64,000 nt of DNA from Branchipolynoe longqiensis (Eukaryota > Annelida > Polychaeta > Phyllodocida > Polynoidae). Shown in pieces: positions 21,307-33,385 of this stretch (its first letter is position 1; each line of letters begins with the position of its first letter). A program made the position numbers and the translations under genes. The notes below the pieces were generated by a model. That model had not been told where the DNA came from, made no database searches, and saw nothing but the letters and a program-made list of their open reading frames with translations. The stretch covers positions 7,835,686-7,899,685 of the forward strand of contig CM059194.1 of assembly GCA_030323885.1 (NCBI GenBank), given 5' to 3'.

Positions 21307-21467
21307 AAAACAACCCAAAAAACAACTAACATAGTAATAAGAATAGAACGAAAATACAATGCCAAGAGGACCCAAAAAAACTAACATAGGCTACTAAACG
21401 TACCAACAGACTATCTATCTGCTACTGAAATGCAGACAATCAAATAACTTATCAGCAGCTACTACAC

Positions 21468-21545
21468 CTGGACAGCATTGAAAACAAGCATGCGTACCCG
21501 GGCTTACATGCTATGGACAGTATAAATACAGCCTAAAAAAAACAA
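21468..21545 (+). mobile_element. LINE-C 3' end, copy 2 of a close pair
   Basis: GCATTGAAAACAAGCATGCG and TACCCGGGCTTACATGCTAT, then an A-rich tail with C. It lies 160 bp after copy 1 in the same direction. Confidence 0.65.
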
Positions 21546-21656
21546 ACAAAAAGAACAACAACAAAAAACATACAGGCAATGCAACGCACTTACATACACA
21601 GGGTAGGTTCATCAACTATACAGCGCGTAGCTTGTACAGGATCCTGGTCACGGCAC

Positions 21657-21840
21657 CAGTGTCGTGGGGGTGATGAAAATGGGAAATATTGCGCCTATAG
21701 CGAGACTCGAACCCACATCTCTTTGCATTCTGGGCCAGTGTGCTAACCATTACAACACCTAGGCTCCCTAATATCATCACACTACCCATGCCTACCTGTC
21801 TATGCGGCTCCTTGCCTGAAAGGTCAGTGCAGATCACTAC
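21657..21840 (-). mobile_element. SINE4, second copy
   Basis: Nearly the same as 20714-20893 (ATTGCGCCTATAGCGAGACT on the plus strand), with a few changes in the tRNA-like part that weaken the acceptor stem. Confidence 0.8.
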
Positions 21841-22195
21841 ACTATTGTTGTTAAATAAAGCTAATTAAGTGGTTGGGATGTATCTAATTAGGTTCAAGCA
21901 TTCTGTGGGTATATTTATATGTAGGTGTTTTAAGTCGTTTCTATGCGTGGGTTTAGGATGCGTGGGTGGAATTTGGTGGCTAATATTTAGTAGGGTGGGT
22001 GTCATTTAGTCATTTCTTCCTATTAATCCATTATAAATAACAAGCAAAACAGTGAGTTGGTTGAACCTATTACTCTGGCTGGTTGAATCTATTCTTCAAA
22101 TGCTTATTAATTAAAATTTGAAATTGACATGAAATATCCACAGCCAGTGCTGGAACAGAGAGTGGGGTTCTGATGCACTTATATGTCACTGTTTG
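21841..22195. other. No recognisable feature
   Basis: Unique AT-rich DNA without a supported gene. Confidence 0.4.
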
Positions 22196-22345
22196 AAGTC
22201 CAGGCTGCTCGAGCTGCAAACCCACTGCCCAACTGCCCCACTGCCCTACTGCCCCACTGCCCTACTGCCCTACTGCCCTACTGCCCTATTGCCCTACTGC
22301 CCTATTACCTTACTGCCCTACTGCCGTACTGACCTACTGATCTTT
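22196..22345. repeat. 8-bp array (CCCTACTG)n
   Basis: About sixteen copies of CTGCCCTA or CTGCCCCA in tandem. It is degenerate at both ends. Confidence 0.9.
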
Positions 22346-22446
22346 AGGCTGAATATCACTTAACCACTACAACTTCAGTTCTTAATAATATTAGTGATTC
22401 ATTATAATCTATAGTATTTAGGTTACTACATCTGTGTATTGGAAGC

Positions 22447-22760
22447 AGTGGCCGAATCAGTAAGAACGCAGGCTTCCTGTGTGAAAGGTCTAGAGTATCA
22501 ATCCTGGTCGAGTCAAACCAATGGCAAGCAATATCGATACTTGTCATTATCGAGCCTTGTACTCAGCATTACTAGGATAGGGCAAGGACTGGTTGGCTCA
22601 GTATGAGGACAATGTGACTGTGGGGTATTGGCTGCCCCAATGGTCTCCCATTGGGGTGGCACTATAAAGCGGGCACGAGTGTGCACTTTCATGAGTCAGT
22701 ACCCTTCCTGATATAACCATAGGTGTTCCCAGGATATAAAACCCCAACAAACAACAACAG
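22447..22760 (+). mobile_element. SINE1
   Basis: Head CAGTGGCCGAATCAGTAAGA; body AGGATAGGGCAAGGACTGGT and GGGGTGGCACTATAAAGCGG; tail GATATAAAACCCCAACAAAC. Confidence 0.85.
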
Positions 22761-22930
22761 GAACCCTCAATACGACTGTGGCCACCGGTGCTTCGTTCTG
22801 TGCTACTACACCCTGCCAATGCTGCCAGAATGACATTATTAGTTGAACTGAATACCGAAGTGAGTGCGTCGTAGTGTCAGAGCGGGAGTGCAGGTGGCGC
22901 CCCTGGCTTGGCATAGGAGCCGTAGCCTTA
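22761..22930. other. Short unannotated spacer
   Basis: Unique GC-moderate sequence between a SINE1 and an array. No gene. Confidence 0.4.
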
Positions 22931-23724
22931 AAGGGGCAGTGACATGACCAACACAACTTAAAATAAACGGGCAGAAACATGACCAACACAACCTTACGTA
23001 AAGGGGCAGAAACATGACTAACACAAGTTTAATTAAAGGGGCAGAAGCATGACCAACACAACTTTAATTAAAGGGGCAGAAGCATGACCAACAAAACTTT
23101 AATTAAAGGGTCAGAAACATGATAAACACAACTTTAATTAAAGGGGCAGAAACATGATTAAAAAAACTTTAATTAAAGGGGCAGTAAAATGACCAATACA
23201 ACCTTACTTAAAGGGGCGTTAACATGAGCAATACAACTTTAATTAAAAAGGCAGAAACATGACCAACACACCTGTAATTAAAGAGGCAGAAACATGACCA
23301 ATGCAACTTTAATTAAAGCGCAGAAACATGACCAACACAACTTTAATTAAAGTGGCAGTAACATGACCAACACAACTTTAATTAAAGGGGCAGTAACATG
23401 ACCAACACAACTTTAATTAAAGGGGCAGTAACATGACCAACATAACTTTAATTAAAGGGGCAGACACATGACCAACACACCTTTAATTAAAGAGGCAGAA
23501 ACATGACCAAAACAACTTTAAATAAAGGGGAAGAAATATGACCAACACAACTTTTATTAAAGGGGCAGAAACATGACCAACACACCTTTAATTAAAGAGG
23601 CAGAAACATGACCCAAACAACTTTAATTAGAGGGGAAGAAACATGACCAACACAACTTTATTAAAGGGGCAGAAACATGACCAACACAACTTTAATTAAA
23701 GGGGCAGAAATATGACCAACATAA
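22931..23724. repeat. 35-bp tandem array (AAAGGGGCAGAAACATGACC core)
   Basis: About 23 units: AAAGGGGCAGAAACATGACC followed by AACACAACTTTAATT. The period is near 35 bp with a few one-base changes in length. Confidence 0.96.
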
Positions 23725-24850
23725 CCATGACCAGTTTACATGCACTACTTACATAGTAACCATAGCCAATGAATAGTTAACATGCACTACTTACATAGTA
23801 ACCATAACCAATGAACAGTTAACATGCACTACTTACATAGTAACCATAACCAAGGAACAGTTTACATGCACTACTTACATAGTAACCCTAACCAATGAAC
23901 AGGTAACATGCACTACTTACATAGTAACCATAACCAAGGAACAGTTTACATGCACTACTTACATAATAACCATAACCAAGGAACAGTTTACATGCACTAC
24001 TTACATAGTAACCCTAACCAATGAACAGGTAACATGCACTACTTACATAGTAACCATAACCAAGGAACAGTTTACATGCACTACTTACATAGTAACCCTA
24101 ACCAATGAACAGGTAGCATGCACTACTTACATAGTAACCATAACCAAGGAACAGTTTACATGCACTACTTACATAGTAACCATAACCAATGAACAGGTAA
24201 CATGCACTACTTACATAGTAACCATAACCAATGAACAGTTTACATGCACTACCTACATAGTAACCATGACCAAGGAACAGTTTACATGCACTACTTACAT
24301 AGTAACCCTAACCAATGAACAGGTAACATGCACTACCTACATAGTAACCATAACCAAGGAACAGTTTACATGTACTACTTACATAGTAACCATAACCAAG
24401 GAACAGTTTACATGCACTACTTACATAGTAACCATAACCAAGGAACAGTTTACATGCACTACTTACATAGTAACCATAACCAAGGAACAGTTTACATGCA
24501 CTACCTACATAGTAACCATGACCAAGGAACTGTTTACATGCACTAGTTACATAGTAACCATAACCAAGGAACAGTTTACATGCACTACTTACATAGTAAC
24601 CATAGCCAAGGAACAGTTTACATGCACTACTTACATAGTAACCATAACCAAGGAACAGTTTACATGCACTACTTACATAGTAACCATAACCAAGGAACAG
24701 TTTACATGCACTACTTACATAGTAACCATAACCAAGGAACAGTTTACATGCACTACTTACATAGTAACCATAACCAAGGAACAGTTTACATGCACTACCT
24801 ACATAGTAACCATGACCAAGGAACTGTTTACATGCACTAGTTACAATAGT
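23725..24850. repeat. 42-bp tandem array (CATGCACTACTTACATAGTA core)
   Basis: About 27 units: CATGCACTACTTACATAGTA then ACCATAACCAAGGAACAGTT and TA. Because 42 is a multiple of three, a 14-residue repeat stays in frame on both strands. There is no other coding evidence. Single-base variants (GTTTA/GGTAA, AACC/GACC) form a patchy higher order. Confidence 0.96.
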
Positions 24851-24900
24851 AACTGTAAGGAAAGAACAATTTGCGTCCACGACTAACGACAAAGAGTTTC

Positions 24901-25216
24901 ACCGGATGCGGTGGCTGAATCGGTAGAGTGCCGGCCTCCCGTGTGGTAGATCGGGAGTTTGATTTCCGGTCCAGTCTAAATAATGACTTACAAAATTGAC
25001 ACTTGCCACTTCCTAGCCTGGTGCCCAGCACTAATAGGATGTAGCAAGGACTGGTTAGCTCAGTGTCAGGATAATGTGACTGAGTGGGATATCAGGTCAT
25101 GGTGCTGGTGGCCTGATCTCCCAGTGGGGCAGCACTATAAAGTCACCATGAGTCTGCACTGTCACAAGTTGGTACCCATCCTGATGTGACCTTAGATGTT
25201 ACCAGTACGTAAATTT
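24901..25216 (+). mobile_element. SINE1
   Basis: Head GGATGCGGTGGCTGAATCGG; body CTAATAGGATGTAGCAAGGA and GTGGGGCAGCACTATAAAGT. It ends near ACCAGTACGTAAATTTCC. Confidence 0.88.
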
Positions 25217-25279
25217 CCAATCGGAATGGCCGCTCTAATATCAGTTTTATCACAGCACGCAGTAATGGATATAAAAAAG

Positions 25280-25580
25280 GAAAGTTTGTTTTATTTAATG
25301 ACACCTCTAGAGCACATTGATTTTTATCATCAGCTATTGGACGTCAAACATATGGTCATTCTGACATATTTCTTTAGATGAGGCCCACTTCCGCCATATA
25401 GGCTACTCTTTCCGATAAGCAGCAAGGGGTCTTTTATATGCACTTTTCCAGAGACAGGACAACCCATACCACCACCTTTGATGAACCAGTTGTGGACCAC
25501 TGGTTGGAACGGAAAATAGCACAAACTGCAAATGGATCCACTGAGCATGATCGATCGGATGGCAATGGGTATCACCACTG
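25280..25580 (-). mobile_element. SINE2, reverse orientation, 5' truncated
   Basis: The plus strand shows TTTATTTAATGACACCTCTA, GCAAGGGGTCTTTTATATGC, TGGAACGGAAAATAGC and GATCCACTGAGCATGATCGA. The far 5' tRNA-like end is degraded. Confidence 0.85.
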
Positions 25581-25820
25581 AGATAAGGCATTATCAGTTA
25601 CTACGCAGTGCTTAGTACAAGACCAACAACAAACTTCACGGCTGGCTGAGAGAGACACTATCGACAGTAGACTTTGCCCTCAGCTAAATCCCGTTTGCTT
25701 GGCACAACTCAATCAGTCACGTGACTGAGGCCGTCTTCAGTGCAAGTGTGCTTAACTTGCGGGTGATTTAAACAGGCGCACAGCTTTATAGCCAACATCA
25801 ACCTACGGGGCCATCTCCCT
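25581..25820. other. No recognisable feature
   Basis: Short unique stretch before a long polypurine tract. Confidence 0.4.
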
Positions 25821-26480
25821 GTGCGCGTCTGGGGGAGGGAAGAGGAGGAGGGGAGGGGAAGGGGGGAGTGGTGTGGGGGGGGGAGAGGGGGGGAGGGAGT
25901 GGGCACGGGAGGGGAGTGCGCGGGGGAGGGGGGGGAAGGGAAAGGGTGGGGAGGGGGAATTGGGAGAGGGAGGGGGATGGGAGGGGGAGGGGATAGTGGG
26001 TGGAGGGAGGGGCGGGAGGGGAGCATGGAGAGGGAGGGGATGGGAGGGGACCATGGAGAGGATGAGGGGACGGAAGGCGGAGGAGGGATGCGAAAAAGTG
26101 AAGGAGGGGGGAGGGGGGGGAGGGAAGGCGTAGGGGAGGCAGGAAGGGCATTAGGCAGGGAAGGGGAAGGAGTGGGGGAGGAGAAGGGGGAGGGGGAGAG
26201 GAAGGGAGAGGAGGAAGGCGAGGGGGAGGGGGAGGAAGAAGGGGGAGGGGATGGGAAGAGAAAGGAGGGGGAGGGGAGAGGGGGGAGGGGAGGGGAAGAG
26301 GCGGAGGGTGAGGGGTGAGGGGGGGAGGGGGAGCAGGAGGGGAGGGTGGATGGACAGGGAAGGGGACGGGGAGGATTGAGGTGTGATGGGAGGATGGTGG
26401 GGGGGTGGGTGGGGAGGGGGAGGGAAGGATGGAGGGTGAGGGAGGGGAGGGGAGGGGGTAGGGGTGGATGAGAGGGAGGG
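25821..26480 (+). repeat. 660-bp polypurine tract (GGGGAGG-rich)
   Basis: The plus strand is almost entirely G and A, with hundreds of G-runs of three or more and only scattered C or T. Such tracts can form triplex (H-DNA) and G-quadruplex structures; that is known chemistry, not shown here. All long frames across it (Pro/Ser-rich minus, Gly/Glu-rich plus) are compositional. Confidence 0.95.
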
Positions 26481-26559
26481 GTGCGACTCGCCTGAATCTT
26501 CAGCACCGAGCCTTCAAAGGAAGAAATCAATACGCAAAAGATTGGTCGTCTTGTATGGT

Positions 26560-27105
26560 GAGGGTAGGGTGAGAGTAAGAGCGGACGTGTGGGTTTGGGC
26601 GTGGGTGCATTGATGTTTAAGTGTATGTGTGAATGGGTGTGTGAGTGTATGTGTGCATTGATGTGTAACTATAAGTGTATGTATGAATTGGGGTGTGAGT
26701 GCATAGTGTGCATTGATGTGTTATTATATATGTATTAATGTGTGTACTCATGTGCGAGTATGTGCGTGTATTGATGTGTGAGTGTGTATGTGCATTGGTG
26801 CACACTTGTAACTGGATATTAACGTGTGAGTGTATATATGCGTATTCGTTTATGATGAATATGGCGTATGCTGCCCACACGGCGTAAAGCAACCACCAAT
26901 CAATCAAGTTATGATTATATTAGTGCATTGATGTGTGCTTTTATGTGTGTATTGATGTGTGAATATATGTGTATCCATATCTGGTTATATATGTGCTGGT
27001 TCTTGAGTGTATTCATGTGTAAATGTTTGTATTCATGTGTGAGTGTATATGTGCATTGGTGTATGCTTGTATCTGCATATTGATGTGTATGTATACATGT
27101 GTTTT
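26560..27105. repeat. Degenerate GTGTATGTGTGCATTGATGT repeats
   Basis: Imprecise repeats of GTGTGCATTGATGTGT and GTGAGTGTATGTG interrupted by unique DNA around 26850-26920. Confidence 0.75.
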
Positions 27106-27155
27106 AGTATGCAGGTATTGCAGGTATAGCAATACCTCAGGGAGTTTGACACCCC
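27106..27155 (+). mobile_element. LINE-A extreme 5' fragment
   Basis: GTATGCAGGTATTGCAGGTA followed by TAGCAATACCTCAGGGAGTT matches the 5' end of LINE-A units at 11552 and 43148. It then turns into TTTATACTCGCATAATTC, a sequence shared with 18130 and 51120. Confidence 0.6.
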
Positions 27156-27289
27156 TTTCACACCTTTATACTCGCATAATTCTTATACATCACATAAATG
27201 TGTATATCTATAGACCTATTTCATATGATGTCAGCATGGGTATTTAGGTAAGGGCGCGCGCTGCTTGGCTGCAGGACGACACTCTGTCA

Positions 27290-27705
27290 CACTGCAAACT
27301 CAATGGCTATGAGCAATCTTCACACAGAAAAACTGGAATATATCTAAAACCACACCACCTATAAACAAACCGTTTGGCAGACATACAGATAACATGCTTA
27401 ACACACAGCTTATATTAAATTTATGAGGTTTGCCTTCTGGATTTCTATTAATTTTGAATAAAACTAACGTTTTGCACTGCGCGGATCGGCAAACTCAATG
27501 CATTGTCAATGGCTGTGAGCAATCTTCCTTCAGAAAAAGTGAAATATCTCTAAAACCACACCACCTAGAAACAAACCGTTTCACACACAAACAGATAACA
27601 TGTTTTACATACAGATTATATTAAATTTATAAGGTTCGGGTTCTGGATTTCTATTAATTTTGAATAAAACTGACGTTTTGCACTGCACATATCGACAAAC
27701 TCAAT
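27290..27705. repeat. Tandem duplication of about 205 bp
   Basis: Two copies: both contain CAAACTCAATG, ATCTCTAAAACCACACCACC, AACAAACCGTTT, TTCTGGATTTCTATTAATTT and GACGTTTTGCACTGC. The first is roughly 27295-27490, the second 27490-27700. Confidence 0.85.
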
Positions 27706-27893
27706 GGCAGTGTGCCTTCGTTCTGCAGACAAGCTGCGCGCACATACACAATGTTTGTAAACATTGAAAGGGGTCTATATCGATGTGTAAATTTGCCAAA
27801 TGCGTGTATTTGTGTCTGAAATGGAGGCGTGACGTCACGTCCACAGTGGCGAATGACGTAGCTGTCTGCCTGCCCCGCCGCCCGTGGCGAACC
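27706..27893. other. No recognisable feature
   Basis: CpG-containing unique DNA. No gene is supported. Confidence 0.4.
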
Positions 27894-28140
27894 CCGCCTG
27901 CTGTCTGCTGGTGGTCACCTTCAGACTGATGCATCCCGCAGACAAAACTTGATCGATGAGGATGCTCCGACTATATAACTTGCGGTAACCATAGTGATGT
28001 CATGCGCTACGCGAAATATGACGAATTGAAATTTAAAATCTGTTAACTTAAAACCTCCAAGTTGATGCTGCATGAATTCAGGGCGTTACCCAGAATGCAG
28101 CCCGCACGGTCATGTAAGCGGGGCCCATCTGACCGCCGTT
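27894..28140. repeat. Flanking block, copy 1 of a 1.16-kb duplication
   Basis: Begins CCGCCTGCTGTCTGCTGGTG and ends near GGCCCATCTGACCGCCG. Nearly identical to 29057-29303, 1163 bp downstream. Each copy leads into a 25-bp array. Confidence 0.9.
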
Positions 28141-29056
28141 TCCCATGCTGGTTATTGTCGCTGGTTCCCGTGTTGGTTATTGTCACTGGTTCCCGTGCTG
28201 GTTATTGTTGCTGGTTCCCATTCTGTTTATTGTCGCTAGTTCCCATGCTGGTTATTGTCGCTGGTTCCCACGTTGGTTATTGTCACTGGTTCCCCTGCTG
28301 GTTATTGTCGCTGGCTCCCGTGTTGGTTATCTTTGCTGGTTTCCGTGTTGGTTATTGTCGCTGGTTCCCACGTTGGTTATTGTCGCTGGTTCCCACGTTG
28401 GTTATTGTTGCTGGTTCCCATGCTGTTTATTGTTGCTGGTTTCCATGCTGGTTATTGTCGCTGGTTCCCGCGTTGGTTATTGTCGCTGGTTCCCGTGTTT
28501 GTTATTGTTGATGGTTCCAGTGCTGGTTATTATCGCTGCTTCCTGCGCTGGTTATTGTCACTGGTTCCCGTGCTGGTTATTGTCACTGGTTCCAGCGCTG
28601 GTTATTGTCACTGGGTCCCACCCTGTTTATTGTCGCTGGTTCCCCTGCTGGTTATTTTCGCTACTTCCCACACTAGTTATTGTTGCTGCTTCCCGCGCTG
28701 GTTATTGTCGCTGGTTCCCGCTCTGGTTATTGTCGCTGGTTCCTGTGCTGGTTATTGTCGCTGGTTCCTGTGCTGCTTATTGTTGCTGGTACCCGCTTTG
28801 GTTATTGTCGCTGGTTCCTACGCTGGTTATGATCGCTGGTTCCCGCTCTGGTTATTGTCGCTGGTTCCAGCGCTGGTTATTGTCGCTGCTTTCCGCGCTG
28901 GTTATTATCACTGGTTCCCCCGCTGGTTATTGTCGCTGGTTCCCACATTGGTTATTGACGCTGGTTCCCGCGCTATTTATTGTCGCTGGTTCCTGCGCTG
29001 GTTATTGTCGCTACTTCCCACGCTGGTTATTGTCGCTGGTTCCCATGTTGGTTATT
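28141..29056. repeat. 25-bp tandem array 1 (GTTATTGTCGCTGGTTCCCG)
   Basis: About 36 units of GTTATTGTCGCTGGTTCCCG plus TGCTG. The unit lacks stops in the plus frames, so hydrophobic Trp/Leu/Val-rich frames of up to 315 codons run through it. They are artefacts that start in the flanking block. Confidence 0.96.
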
Positions 29057-29303
29057 CCGCCTGCTGTCTGCTGGTGGTCACCTTCAGACTGAGGCATCCC
29101 GCAGACAAAACTTGATCGATGAGGATGCTCCGACTATATAACTTGCGGTAACCATGGTGATGTCATGTGCTACGCGAAATATGACGAATTGAAATTTAAA
29201 ATCTGTTAACCTAAGACCTCCAAGTTGATGCTGCATGAATTCAGGGCGTTACCCAGAATGCAGCCCGCACGGTCATGTAAGCGGGGCCCATCTGACCGCC
29301 GGT
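29057..29303. repeat. Flanking block, copy 2 of a 1.16-kb duplication
   Basis: Matches 27894-28140 with about ten substitutions. It shows that block plus array was duplicated as one higher-order unit. Confidence 0.9.
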
Positions 29304-30035
29304 TCCCGTGCTAGTTATTGTGACTGCTTCCTGCGCTGGTTATTGTCACTGGTTCCCGTGCTGGTTATTGTCGCTGGTTCCAGCGCTGGTTATTGTCACT
29401 GGTTCCCGTGCTGGTTATTGTCGCTGGTTCCAGCGCTGGTTATTGTCACTGGGTCCCACCCTGTTTATTGTCGCTGGTTCCCCTGCTGGTTATTGTCGCT
29501 ACTTCCCATGCTAGTTATTGTTGCTGCTTCCGACACTGGTTATTGTCGCTGGTTCCCGCTCTGGTTATTGTCGCTGGTTCCTGTGCTGGTTATTGTCGCT
29601 GGTTCCCGTGCTGGTTATTGTTGCTGGTTCCCGCTTTGGTTATTGTCACTGGTTCCCATGCTGGTTATGATCGCTGGTTCCCGCTCTGGTTATTGTCGCT
29701 GCTTTCCGCGCTGGTTATTATCACTGGTTGCCGCGCTGGTTATTTTCGCTGGTTCCCACATTGGTTATTGTCGCTGGTTCCCGCTCTGGTTATTGTCGCT
29801 GCTTTCCACGCTGGTTATTATCACTGGTTCCCGCGCTGGTTATTGTCGCTGGTTCCCACATTGGTTATTGATGCTGGTTCCCGCGCTATTTATTGTCGCT
29901 GGTTCCTGCGCTGGTTATTGTCGCTACTTCCCACGCTGGTTATTGTCGCTGGTTCCCGTGTTGGTTATTGTCGATGGTTCCCGCGCTGGTTATTGTCGCT
30001 GGTTCCCGCGCTGGTTATTGTCACTGCTTCCAGCC
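29304..30035. repeat. 25-bp tandem array 2
   Basis: About 29 units of the same 25-bp repeat as array 1. Runs of variant units (for example the CTGGGTCCCACCCTGTTTAT unit) recur in the same order as in array 1, as expected from block duplication. Confidence 0.95.
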
Positions 30036-30043
30036 TTTGGTTG

Positions 30044-30085
30044 GTAGGGTCATGGGGGTGATGAAAATGGGAAATATTGCGCTCG
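30044..30085 (-). mobile_element. SINE4 3' fragment
   Basis: GTCATGGGGGTGATGAAAAT followed by GGGAAATATTGCGC matches the 3' side of SINE4. The tRNA part is absent. Confidence 0.6.
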
Positions 30086-30125
30086 AAGGGTGCGTAAAGC
30101 GATTGGCACAATGCTTTGTTTACTG

Positions 30126-32517
30126 GAGTCGTCTCTAGGGGAGTAGACATAGTGTCCACTCACTGCACACCGGTACTCCCTCTTTTATGGAGTATGTACA
30201 GGCTCCAGTCACTGGCACCATGGTCCTCCTTCTTTATGGGAGTATATGCAGGGTCCACTCACTGGCACCCTGGCCCTGCCTCTTTACGGGAGTATATACA
30301 GCGTCCATGACCATGCTTTGGTCCTCTGTCTTTTATGGAGTATATACTGCGTCCTGCTTTATGGGAGTATGCACTGCATCCCCTCAACACATTCTGGTCC
30401 TCTGCTTTATAACGGAGTATATAGAGTGTCCCTCTAGAACAGAGTATATACAGCGTCCCTCTATAATTGAGTATATACAGCATCCCTCTAAAACGGAGTA
30501 TATACAGGGTCCCTCTATAGCAGAGTAGATACAGCATCCCTCTATAATGGAGTATATACAGGGTCCCTCTATAACAGAGTATATACAGCATCCCTCTATA
30601 ATGGAGTAAATACAGCGTCCCTCTATAACAGAGTATATACAGCATCGCTCTATAATGGAGTATATACAGCATCCCTCTATAACAGAGTATATACAGCGTC
30701 CCTCTAGAACAGAGTATATACAGCGTCCCTCTATAATTGAGTATATACAGCATCCCTCTAAAACGGAGTATATACCAGGTCCCTCTATAACAGAGTAGAT
30801 ACAATGTCCCTCTATAATTGAGTATATACAGCATCCCTCTATAATGGAGTATATACATGGTCTCTCTATAACAGAGTATATACAGCATCCCTGTTTAAAG
30901 GAGTATATACAGCGTCCCTCTATAACGGAGAATATACAGCATCCCTCTATAATGGAGTAAATACAGCATCCCTCTATAACAGAGTGTATACAGCATTGCT
31001 CTATAATGGAGTATATACAGCATCCCTCTATAACAGAGTATATACAGCGTCCCTCTATAACGGAGTATATACAGCATCCCTCTATAACGGAGTATATACA
31101 GCGTCCCTCTATAACGGAATATATACAGTGTCCCTCTATAATGGATTATATACAGCATCCCTCTATAACAGAGTATATACAGCGCCGCTCTATAACGGAG
31201 TATATACAGCATCCATCTATAACAGAGTATATACAGCATCCCTCTATAATGGAGTATCTACAGCATCCCTCTATGGCGGAGTATATACAGCGTCCCTCTA
31301 TAATGGAGTATATACATCGTCCCTCTATAATGGAGTATATACAGCATCCCTCTATAATGGAGTATATACAGCATCCCTCTATAACGAATATATAGAGCGT
31401 CCCTCTATAACGGAGTATATACAGCGACCCTCTATAATGGAGTATATACAGCATCCCTCTATGGCGGAGTATATACAGCATCCCTCTATAATGGAGTATA
31501 TACAGCGTCCCTCTATAATGGAGTATATACAGCATCCCTCTATAATGGAGTATATAAAGCATCCCTCTATAACGGATTATATACAGCGTCCCTCTATAAC
31601 GGAGTATATACAGCGACCCTCTATAATGGAGTAGAGATAGCGTCCCTCTATAACGTAGTATATACAGCATCCCTCTATAACGGAATATATACAGCGTCCC
31701 TCTATAACAGAGTATATACAGTATCCCTCTATAACAGATTATATACAACATCCCTCTATAACGGAGTATATACAGCATCCCTCTATACAGCATCCCTCTA
31801 TAATATAGTATATACAGCATCCCTCTATAATAGAGTATATACAGCATCCCTCTATAATGGAGTATATACAGCATCCCTCTATAACTGAGTATATACAGGG
31901 TCCGTCTATAACAGAGTATATACAGCATCCCTCTATAACGGAGTATATACAGCATCCCTCTATAACGGAGTATATACAGTGTCCCTCTATACCTGAGTAT
32001 ATACAGTGTCCCTCTATAACATAGTATATACAGCGTCCATCTATAACGGAGTATATACAGAGCCCTCTATAACAGAGTATATACAGTATCCCTCTATAAC
32101 AGAGTATATACAGCATCCATCTATAACGGAGTATGTACAGTATCCCTCTATAACGGAATATATACAGCGACCCTCTATAACAGAGTATATACAGCGACCC
32201 TCTATAACAGAGTATATACAGTATCCCTCTATAACAGAGTATATACAGCATCCCTCTATAACGGAGTATATACAGCGATCCTCTATAAGGGAGTATATAC
32301 AGCGTCCCTCTTTAACGGAGTATATACAGCGTCCCTCTTTAACGGAGTATATACAGCGTCCCTCTTTAACGGAGTATATACAGTGTCCCTATATCACAGA
32401 GTATAGACAGCGTCCCTCTTTAATGGAGTAGATACAGCGTCCCTCTATAACAGAGTATACACAGCGTCCCTCTATAACGGAGTATATACAGCATCCCTCT
32501 ATAACGGAGTAGAGACA
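30126..32517. repeat. 27-bp tandem array (GGAGTATATACAGCATCCCT core)
   Basis: From about 30420 the unit is 27 bp: CCCTCTATAACGGAGTATAT plus ACAGCAT, near 78 copies. From 30126 to 30420 longer diverged units (GGAGTATATGCAGGGTCCAC) form the array edge. As 27 is a multiple of three, nine-residue peptides repeat on both strands, giving open frames of over 200 codons. I read these as artefacts. Confidence 0.96.
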
Positions 32518-33047
32518 GCATGTTAGGGAGGCCCCCAGGGAAGAGCCCTCTGAGCAGCTCACCGAGGAGAGAGGAAGTGACGCATAGCAAGAAGTGAGAG
32601 ACCCTGAGGGCGTGAACGACCTTAAGGGCGCTAACACTGTAACAGACACAGGCGAATAGCGGCACACAATGTGGGTGGGGGACACAGAAGAGTGGCCCCG
32701 GACATATTGCCAATTTGACGCCACACTCTACAACAACCTGGAGGCCAGTGGTTCCACCGGGAACCAGTGCTTGTTCTCCAGTCCGTGTCACGTGGCCTGT
32801 GCTACAATGTATACATCTGCCACTAGAGGGCGACCCTCATGTCCATCTCAACACTTTGCAGTAGATTTGTCTTTTTCCTCCTTCCAGTTTTGCTTGTTCC
32901 GGAAGTTGGCAATCCATTTCCGGTGTTGACAAACAACATACGGAGAGTTCAAGATATAAGATTCAAATTTGCGGTGAACGGCAACCCTGTTTAAATCTGA
33001 GCCAACCTGCCTAAGTAGGCGTTAACTGTAGTGATAGTGGTTCCCCA
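32518..33047. other. No gene; one CTCF-like motif
   Basis: Unique DNA with GCCACTAGAGGGCGAC at about 32819-32834, one mismatch from the CTCF core. The frames are short and featureless. Confidence 0.4.
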
Positions 33048-33385
33048 AACAAGTTTGCTTTATTTAACGACGCCTCTAGAGCGCATTGATTTGTTTCATC
33101 TGCTATTGGACATCAAACATATTGTCATTCTGACATATTTCTTTAGAGAAAACTTGATGCTGTGACATAGGCTACTTATTCTGATAAGCAGCAAGGGGTC
33201 TTTTATATGCACTTTACCACAGGCAGGACAGTACATACCACATCCTTTGATGAACCAGTTGTGTACCACTGGTTGGAACGGAAAATAACCCAAACCACAA
33301 ATGTGTCCACTGAGCAGGATCGATTGGATGACCGACACCTTCACAAGTGGACACTCTACCACCCGAGCTGCGTCCCGGTCCCGCT
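33048..33385 (-). mobile_element. SINE2, reverse orientation, near full length
   Basis: The plus strand shows GCTTTATTTAACGACGCCTC, GCAAGGGGTCTTTTATATGC, TGGAACGGAAAATAACCC and, at the head, ACTCTACCACCCGAGCTGCG then TCCCGGTCCCGCTG. Confidence 0.88.

Noticed and set aside
23725..24850. CRISPR-like regular repeats
   Set aside because: Units are directly adjacent with no unique spacers, and the genome is eukaryotic.
25709..26530. Pro/Ser-rich and Gly/Glu-rich proteins
   Set aside because: Compositional reading of a polypurine tract.
28062..30061. Hydrophobic frames of up to 315 codons resembling membrane proteins
   Set aside because: Three plus frames are open together because the 25-bp unit lacks stops. 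No independent coding signal.
30984..32431. EYIQ/LYIL repeat proteins on both strands
   Set aside because: The 27-bp unit is a multiple of three and translates openly on both strands. Nothing else supports a gene, though I list it as a low-interest finding.
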